From NCBI GenBank assembly GCA_020205615.1, contig CM035151.1:47421409-47485408 (forward strand): a stretch of 64,000 bases of DNA, in the 5' to 3' direction. Shown here one piece after another: positions 57,531-64,000 of the stretch (within the stretch, counting starts at the first letter, position 1; every line of letters begins with the position of its first letter). Source of the stretch: Panax quinquefolius. Its lineage: Eukaryota; Streptophyta; Magnoliopsida; Apiales; Araliaceae. A program made the translations under genes and the position numbers. The notes under the pieces were generated by a model. The model was given only the letters and a program-made list of their open reading frames with translations. It searched no databases and had not been told where the DNA came from.

Positions 57531-59008
57531 ATGATAGCGAGTATACTGAGTAGAACCGACTTTAATCGATAAAGTTAAAGGCCGCTCAAGCTACGGACAC
57601 TGGAGTGATGCGTATGAGGAAAAAAGTGCAAGAAGGTGCTATGGGAAGCAAGAATCGATGAAGAAGGAATACTTGAGTCAACTCCGGACTTTGTGTTCCT
57701 AACGACCACGATTTAAAGTATAATATCATGATGGGCGCACAACACACCATTTGCAATCCATCTGGGAGTACCAAAATGTATCATGATATTCGTCATACAT
57801 TTTGGTGGAGCAATATGAAAGAGAGAGATATTATTTGTTTATCTCAAGGTGTCTAACTTGTCAACGAAGTTAAAGCGGAGCATCAAGTACCAAAAGGTCC
57901 ATTGCAACCACTTGAAATTCCAGAATGGAAGTGGGAGCACATTACCATGGATTTCGTTCACGGTCTTCCTAAGGTTTCTCAAGGCATTGATGCGATTTGG
58001 GTCATTGTTGATAGATTGACCAAGTCCGCTCATTTCTTCTACCGTCACGAGAAACTTATACACTTGAACGTCTTGCTCGTATGTACATAAGCGAGATTGT
58101 AAGGCGCATGGTATGCTTAAGTATCCATAGTTTTGATCGAGACCCAAGATTCACTTCACGATTTTAGGTTAGTTTGCAAAAAGCTATGGGCATGAGACTT
58201 ATGATTTAGCTTCGGCATATCATCCTCTCGGACGGACGGACGATCGGAGAGGACTATTCAAACTCTTGAAGATCTATTAAGACTCTGTGTCCTTGATTTC
58301 AAAGGGGAGTTGGGACAAGTTCTTACCATTGGTGGAGTTTTCCTACAACAATGATTATCAAGCAAGTATTGGCATGGCTCCATTCGAGCGTTGTATGGAA
58401 GAAAGTGTCGTTCTCGGTATCTTTGGGATGAGGTGGGTGAAGCAACGTTGTTGGGACCCGGAGTTGATACGTATGACTACGGAAAAGATTCAAACGATCC
58501 GACAACGTATAAAAACCTCACAAAATCGACAAAAAGAGTTAGGTGATCTTCATCGAAAGGACGTGGAATTCGATATAGGAGATCATGTGTTGTTAAGAGT
58601 TGCTCCATGGAAAGGAGTTACAAGATTTGGAAAGAGAGGAAAACTTAACCCTCGATTCATCTGGTCCATTTTAATCCTCGATCGAGTAGGAATCATGTGG
58701 CCTATAGACTCGCTTTCACCGCCAAATATGTCTCGTGTTCATAGCGTTTTCACATATCTATGTTACGTAAATATGTGAAAGACCGAACCATATTATTGAG
58801 TTAGAACCAGGACGAAATAGCGGAAGATTTGGCGTATGAAGAGGTTCTGTTCAAATTTTGGATAAGAAGGAACATATTCTACGCTCGAGGTTATACCTCA
58901 AGTCAAAGTTTTGTGGAGGAACCACGATGTTGAGGAAATGACTTGGGAGTTAGAATCAAATGAAATCAAGGTATCCTTACCTCTTCAACATACCGTGCAC
59001 GTACCCTA
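57531..59008 (+). pseudogene. Integrase with chromodomain-like C-terminus (T2)
   Basis: [20 protein letters not shown] and [15 protein letters not shown] belong to the catalytic core. DKFLPLVEFSYNNDYQASIG and DVEFDIGDHVLLRVAPWKG (the GPY/F-side region) follow in one frame at 58287-58778. KVLWRNHDVEEMTWELES near 58905-58960 marks the chromodomain-like tail. It is less broken than T1 in the 3' half. Confidence 0.84.
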
Positions 59009-59030
59009 ATTTTGAGGGCGAAATTTCATA

Positions 59031-59041
59031 AGAAGGGGAGG
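59031..59041 (+). promoter_or_regulatory. Polypurine tract of T2
   Basis: AGAAGGGGAGG just before TGTAAGACCCG. Confidence 0.75.
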
Positions 59042-59042
59042 T

Positions 59043-59812
59043 TGTAAGACCCGACTTTTATAAATAAAGATGAATTTTTCTATAAATATTATTTTTGAAT
59101 ATTATGGAATAAATTTGATATAATGTTATAGTTGTGGGTAATATTTATAAATTTTGCAAAGTATGCAAGTTGTTATAAAATATTCGTTTGGTCTGGGAAT
59201 ATTCTTTTGTTAGGGAATATTAAATATAATGGCTCAATCATTGGTGGACCCCTAGCGTAATTATTGTCGGATTGAGAAAGCGACAAAAATATTTTATAAA
59301 AATAACGGCGGTGTTTACTGTTAAAAGCTGTTGAACTACCGGTGGTAAAAGTACACGATAATACACGTAGTTGCATAGTAGCATTACACGGTATTGATTA
59401 TTGATGCTTACGTGAAGTCACTCAAATTTATGCTCAATTATTGCTACGATAATTCTTTGCATCATATCTCTTATATTATTGATTCAATTATTGTCACAAT
59501 ATCATCTCGTATAATATGTTATAGTATTAAGTCAATAATTGAGGCGACAAGTTATAAATGATTAATAATTGTTGAAAGATTAAATATGTGTTGATGAAAA
59601 AAATGATTTGTGGTAAGTTTGATTATTATATGGGGGCTCATATGTCATCATCTAAGAGTCTCTTAAATCGATAGTAATTACCCTTGTGAATAGTATTTAC
59701 CTTCGTCAAATAGTAATTACCTTCGTCGATAGTAATTACCCTTGTGAATAGTATTTACCTTAAATCGATAGTAATTATTACCTTCGCCAATAGTAATTAC
59801 CCTTGTGAATAG
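59043..59812 (+). mobile_element. 3' LTR of T2, 5' part
   Basis: Follows the T2 5' LTR from its start into the 19-bp array (59662-59812), where T3 begins. The remaining part would be on the far side of T3, outside the window. Confidence 0.88.
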
Positions 59813-60359
59813 TGTGAGACCCCAGATTTTATCAATAAAGATTTAAATTTTGTGAAATAATTTTTAATATTATGGTGTGAATTTGAGATAATATTATAGT
59901 TGTGGGTAGTATTTATAAATTTTGCAAAGTATGCAAGTGGTTATATTATATTCGATTGGTGGGGAATATTAGGTTTAGCGAGGAATATTAAATACAAACT
60001 GGCTCAATCATTGGTGGACCCCCTAATGAAATTATTGTCGGATTGAGAAAGCGATAAAAATATTTTATTGAAATAACGACGGAAGTTTTACTGGTTGATC
60101 TTGTTGAACTACTCGGTAGTAAAAATACGATGAATACGTGTGGTTGCATAGTAGCACTGCGGTATTGATTATTGATGCTTATGTGAGAAGTCACTCGGTT
60201 TGATTCCATTATTGTCGATTAATAATATGAATTATTATAGCGATAATGACGTTTTGTTTTATTCAGTATTATTAACGTAATAAAAGCGAAACATCTTTTA
60301 TATAAAATGAATACTTTATTAAAGTTATTCTATAAATAGAATATATTATATTTTATTAT

Positions 60360-60425
60360 GCATAGTGTTGCATAGTGTTTTTTGCATAGTGTTTTGCATA
60401 GTGTTGCATAGTGTTTGCATAGTAA
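60360..60425 (+). repeat. GCATAGTGTT tandem motif in T3 U3
   Basis: About six copies of GCATAGTGTT with a variable T-run between them. Confidence 0.85.
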
Positions 60426-60551
60426 AATGTTTTTATATAAATAGAATATATTATATTTTATTTAAAAGATTTTGCTTTAAATATGGACCGTCAGATTAAA
60501 AGTAAATCAATCTGGACCGTTCATGGATTAATTACTATGCATTCTATTTTC

Positions 60552-60561
60552 CTATAAATAG
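60552..60561 (+). promoter_or_regulatory. LTR TATA box (T3)
   Basis: CTATAAATAGAAGCTCATTC, identical in context to U. Confidence 0.75.
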
Positions 60562-60764
60562 AAGCTCATTCCTTCATTATTTTCTTACGAATTCTTTGAA
60601 ACTCTGTAGAGAGAGAAATTATAGAGAGAAGCTATAGAGAAAATCTATAGAGAGAAAGAAGAAGAGTATTACGGTACTTCACTACTTTGATATCCGGTGT
60701 CTTTTACGGTAAGGGATATTATTTGTTGTACTAAGTAAAGGGTGTTATTCTTTCTTATTCATGA

Positions 60765-61265
60765 AGAGAACTTACATTATTCCATTCATTATTATTACAT
60801 TGGAATAACTTTGTAAAAGTGGCATACCCTATACATATAACCTGTATCTGGCAGATACCCTATACTTGGTGAAATCCTTATATTATTCCATTCTTATTTA
60901 TTACATTTGGAATAACTTGTATCTGTGAATCCCCTATACTTGGTGATCTTCTTCTATTATTCCATTCTTTATTATTACATTGGAATATCACATGACGTGT
61001 GTTTTATTACATTGGACATGGTTCCATTGTTTTTATTATTCGCATTTATTATTACATTTGGAATATCACATCGTGTGTTTTACAGGACACGGTTCCATTG
61101 TTTATTATTAAGCATTTATTATTACATTTGGATCATCACTGTCGATTGTGAATTTCACGACACGGTTCCGATTATTATTATTACATTGTTGGAATAACAT
61201 GCATCATGCAATACCGCATGCATGGTGATTTCTTTTGTTATTCCATTCTTTATTATACCCAGTTG
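60765..61265 (+). repeat. Tandem array downstream of the T3 TATA box
   Basis: Units with ATTATTACATTGGAAT and a CCTATACTTGGTGA or GTGTGTTTTA segment, about seven, more divergent than in T1. Confidence 0.72.
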
Positions 61266-62259
61266 GTTAAAACTTTGACTTCTATACTCCATGAAATTAG
61301 TAAAATATCCTTGATATTTGCGTTTCATCCAGTATCTTTTCATGAAAATATTCTTATGATCATTCTTGAATTTTACTCTACAAAACAGTATCTTGTTGAC
61401 AATTTGGACGTTACTAATTCCTGGATAAAATAATTCTTGAACTTGTTTTATTGAATTATTATGTCATTGTCATCATCTTCATGATATATTATGTTATCTT
61501 TGGCTTACGTGCATAGATGAACTTAGTATGATTATGACCAGGGATCATTCGGTATAATCATGGCTTGTTATAAATGATGTGATAAAAGTCCTCAGTGGCC
61601 TGTAATGCAGTGATGGATAGTTTTTGGTATGATTATGACCAGGGGTGATTCGGTATAGTCATGACCATTGATAATTTGATGAAAATCCTTGGCCAGTGTA
61701 ATGCGGGGATGATTAGATGTGGTGGTTTATTTATTAAAATGAGAGTCTCGGTGATAAAAATTGATGAAAACCTTTTAAAACCTAAAAGATAGTAGACTTT
61801 ATTCTCTACTTGACTCTTTTAATGGATTACTTATTCCGCTTCTGATTAAACTGGTTTGTCTATTGTATTTTATCGTTTAACCTTTGTTGAAGGCTAATGA
61901 TAATTTATTCGCATTATCTTAGTCATAATATTTCTTCTTGGGCTAGTTGAGCTCACCCTTTCTTTCTTTGTTCTCTTGAAATGAGAACATAATTTGGAGA
62001 CGAGTCGGGGAGCGAAGTAATGGTCCGAGAGGATAGCATTAGTAATCCTCACTATTACGTGAAATAGTGTGATAATAGTTGTAATGAGGACTCCTTTTGA
62101 GTTTGTATAATATCTAGTAGACAATATTTGTATTCAAACTCACGGTTTATGTCGTATTGTACACACGGTTTTTTATTAGTAAGTTGTATTTGAATTTATG
62201 TACCATGTAAGTGGCGACCCAAGATGGGTGGCGTATACCTAATTTGGGGGCGTCACGGT

Positions 62260-62270
62260 TGGTATCGAGC
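62260..62270 (+). promoter_or_regulatory. Primer binding site of T3
   Basis: TTGGTATCGAGCTTAGG after the LTR, with the same missing base within CAG as T1. Confidence 0.7.
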
Positions 62271-62429
62271 TTAGGATATGATCCCTGGCTGAGATGTGAG
62301 ATAAGAACTAGGAGGGGAGAGACGGTAAATTCCTTCGCTAGTATGACCTACCTAAATTTATTTGGTATTTAATTGGTCGGTCGAGTATAGGGATAATATG
62401 TGATATGTTAATTAACCCTTGTTTTGTGG

Positions 62430-62820
62430 CGGTGTTTGAGAATGACATACGAAAATCTTTGAGATAAGCAATGAAGCACATGAGAGTGTTGATTGACTCA
62501 AACAAAAGGTAACGACCAACAACACTATAATAATCATACTAATGGCAATGGCTATCAGAACAATGATAACCATCGTGGGGGAAATTATCATGCTAAGAAT
62601 GGTAACCACTTGATTGGTAATCATGGCAAAATAATAAGAAGTAGAAATTGCAAGAAGAGAAGGTCATTTAGCTCAATTTTGTTGTGCACCAAAGTCAAGT
62701 CTAGTGGGACGGTGGCACCAAAGGTGGATATGGACAAAACAAAGTCGTTGGTTTTAGGAAGTGCATTTTTCATGACTTCTTAAAAGCGAGTAAACCGAAC
62801 GAAGTTAGCAGCGGGTTAGT
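62430..62820 (+). pseudogene. Deleted gag of T3
   Basis: The first 20 or so codons of gag (near 62437-62510) are joined directly to the Asn/Gly/His-rich nucleocapsid region (NHTNGNGYQNNDNHRGGNYH) and one damaged zinc knuckle (GREGHLAQFC in a shifted frame near 62655-62685). About 900 bp of T1-type gag are missing. The protein could not form the capsid domain. Confidence 0.7.
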
Positions 62821-63510
62821 TAATTATAAATTGCGAAGTCTATACCTTATAAGATCTGGGTTCTACCCATTATTTTATCTCTCTTGCTTGCGTTCAACGT
62901 TTAAATTTGACTCCGAAGAAGTTAGACTTTGACTTATTGGTTGAAACTTCGTTAGTAGGAGCCTTCGTTACCGCTACTATTTTTAAATCTTGTTTGATTC
63001 AAATAAACACTTTCACGTTACCTGTCGATCTTATCTTTTTGAAAATACTTGCCTTTGAGGTAATTTTTAAAAACGATTGATTAACTACTCATTATTCTTT
63101 TTGTAAGGTTGTTAGCTTTCATATTCCTAACCAACTTTGTTATCTGAATTCAAAGTAACCAAATCCTAAAGTTAATCACTGTTATATCAAGCCATAAGTA
63201 AAGAGCCCGATCCTTTCGTTGTTGACTTCCTTGTGTGGAATGCACCGAAGCCAGACTTTCTGTAGGCGACGTCATGACTGAAGATGGCAAGTTGATAGGT
63301 ATCATTGTGAGGTGCTATCCAGGTTAAGGGATAGAAGTCACAGTTGGTATTAATGTGACGTACTATCTAAGTCTTGGGCGAGAGTATGATTTTGAATGAT
63401 ATTTCTATCATTAATAAATTTCTTGGCGTATTCTTGAAGACTTCTAGCCTACCTAGAGCGTGAAATCGAATTTTGTATTGACCCTCAAAGATAAAAACCC
63501 ATTTCTTAAA
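62821..63510 (+). pseudogene. Protease remnant of T3 with a foreign segment
   Basis: Protease-type sequence follows T1 from about 62821 (STHYFISLACVQRLNLTPKK-like reading) to about 63196. A 193-bp segment (63197-63389) then replaces about 90 bp of the normal sequence, after which T1-type sequence resumes to about 63510. Confidence 0.65.
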
Positions 63511-64000
63511 CCCTTAAATATTTTTTCAACTAAAAGGATCTGTTTACGTGGATTATGATGAAAGTCATAATAAAAGTATAGAACTAATAAAAATCATGGG
63601 TATATGAAGTATTAGTAAGTTTATGATGAGTTATGTTGGTTAGTATGTGAAAACATGAAAGTTTCTTAGAAATCACAAAGAGTTGAAAATCAGATTTTAG
63701 TGAAAAACGTAACATGAAATTCAATTGACCATATCTCCTATTATATTTTGAATTTTTGAATGTGGTCAAGTCCTAGAGTTAGATCTATGAGTTACCTAAC
63801 TAATCTAAGTGGAATTACTGGAAAAGGTGTTGTAGATTTTTGTGTGGACTGATTTTAGCAAAGGAGTGCAAATGCAAAAAACCAAAAAAGCTTCTGCCAC
63901 GATTTTAGAGAGGCTGTTTCGGCCACTTAAATTATGAGAAAAATTCTGGCCTTTTGGGACATGAAAGTATATGGTATAAAGTATCTCCTGTCCAAAAATG
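63511..64000. other. Unassigned AT-rich sequence
   Basis: No similarity to T1 or T2 beyond 63510, and no ORF with recognisable features. The TTTTAGAGAGGCTGTTTCGG segment suggests spacer or LTR of another element, but this is only an impression. Confidence 0.35.

Larger units (their letters stand above)
51655..59812 (+). mobile_element. Tekay-like Ty3/gypsy element T2 (3' LTR cut by T3)
   Basis: 5' LTR 51655-54202, damaged primer site, gag, protease, RT, RNase H, integrase with chromodomain-like tail, polypurine tract, and a 3' LTR from 59043 that is interrupted at 59812. The base five before the element is cgtag (51650-51654); the matching copy would lie beyond the window. It entered the pol gene of S. 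Confidence 0.9.
59813..62257 (+). mobile_element. 5' LTR of T3
   Basis: Starts TGTGAGACCCCAG and ends GGGGGCGTCAC (last A apparently changed to G). It has no 19-bp array. Its U3 instead holds about six copies of GCATAGTGTT (60360-60425) and a duplicated TATAAATAGAATATATTATA block (near 60332 and 60438). TATA box at 60552; downstream array at 60765-61265. Confidence 0.88.
59813..63510 (+). mobile_element. Tekay-like element T3, internally deleted
   Basis: 5' LTR (59813-62257), primer site, a shrunken gag, protease remnant and the first bases before RT. Similarity to T1 and T2 ends near 63510. It starts inside the 19-bp array of T2. Confidence 0.8.

Overview
This window is nested plant retrotransposon sequence. 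It is AT-rich nuclear DNA from an angiosperm, probably a eudicot. I found no intact host gene, no tRNA or rRNA gene and no CRISPR array. Everything recognisable belongs to LTR retrotransposons of the Ty3/gypsy class (Tekay/Del-like chromoviruses and Athila-like elements) and the Ty1/copia class (SIRE-like and others), plus two MITEs. Almost every coding region is broken by stops, frameshifts or later insertions. Short names used below: C1, C2, C3, X and S are copia elements; P and M are Athila-like; A, U, T1, T2 and T3 are Tekay-like; L is a long gypsy-type LTR.

Left part (1-14638): a Mutator-type MITE (18-344), then a copia LTR on the minus strand with its primer binding site (C1, 746-2607). 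C1 abuts the 3' end of an Athila-like element on the plus strand (P: ORF remnant, polypurine tract, 3' LTR starting at 4293 and ending at 14638). P's LTR is split by a minus-strand Tekay-like insertion (A, 5505-14195). A is a recombinant: LTR, then a 52-bp copy of host flank, then pol and gag without integrase, then LTR.

Middle part (14639-34134): a minus-strand Athila-like element (M, 14639-27287) carries RT, RNase H and integrase remnants. It is interrupted by P, by a solo Tekay LTR (U, 14696-17518), and by a 5.9-kb insertion L (19795-25674) that is itself interrupted by a copia solo LTR (C3, 20749-22278). M sits in the gag of another minus-strand copia element (X, 27288 to about 29735). 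Next come a truncated Tekay LTR, the 3' half of a plus-strand copia element (C2) whose LTR holds a Stowaway MITE, a G-rich tract, and two gypsy LTR fragments.

Right part (34135-64000): a minus-strand SIRE-like copia element (S) supplies the 3' LTR, a long extra ORF behind pol, and RT/RNase H. Two closely related Tekay-like elements entered S: T1 (35982-46045, complete, TSD caatt) in the extra ORF, and T2 (from 51655) in pol. T2's 3' LTR is interrupted by a third relative, T3 (from 59813), which is internally deleted and runs to about 63510. The last 490 bp are unassigned.

Most notable: (1) micro-scrambles between Tekay LTR copies concentrate at CAG/CTG trinucleotides, which suggests a basecalling or consensus artefact at CHG-methylated sites, or a CHG-targeted mutational process; (2) A has a recombinant structure with 3-bp microhomology; (3) each LTR subfamily has a different tandem array just upstream of a conserved TATA box; (4) a CTACGATC-type motif recurs throughout element S. 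No element here looks capable of autonomous transposition as written. No statement about identity percentages or age is made, because none was computed.
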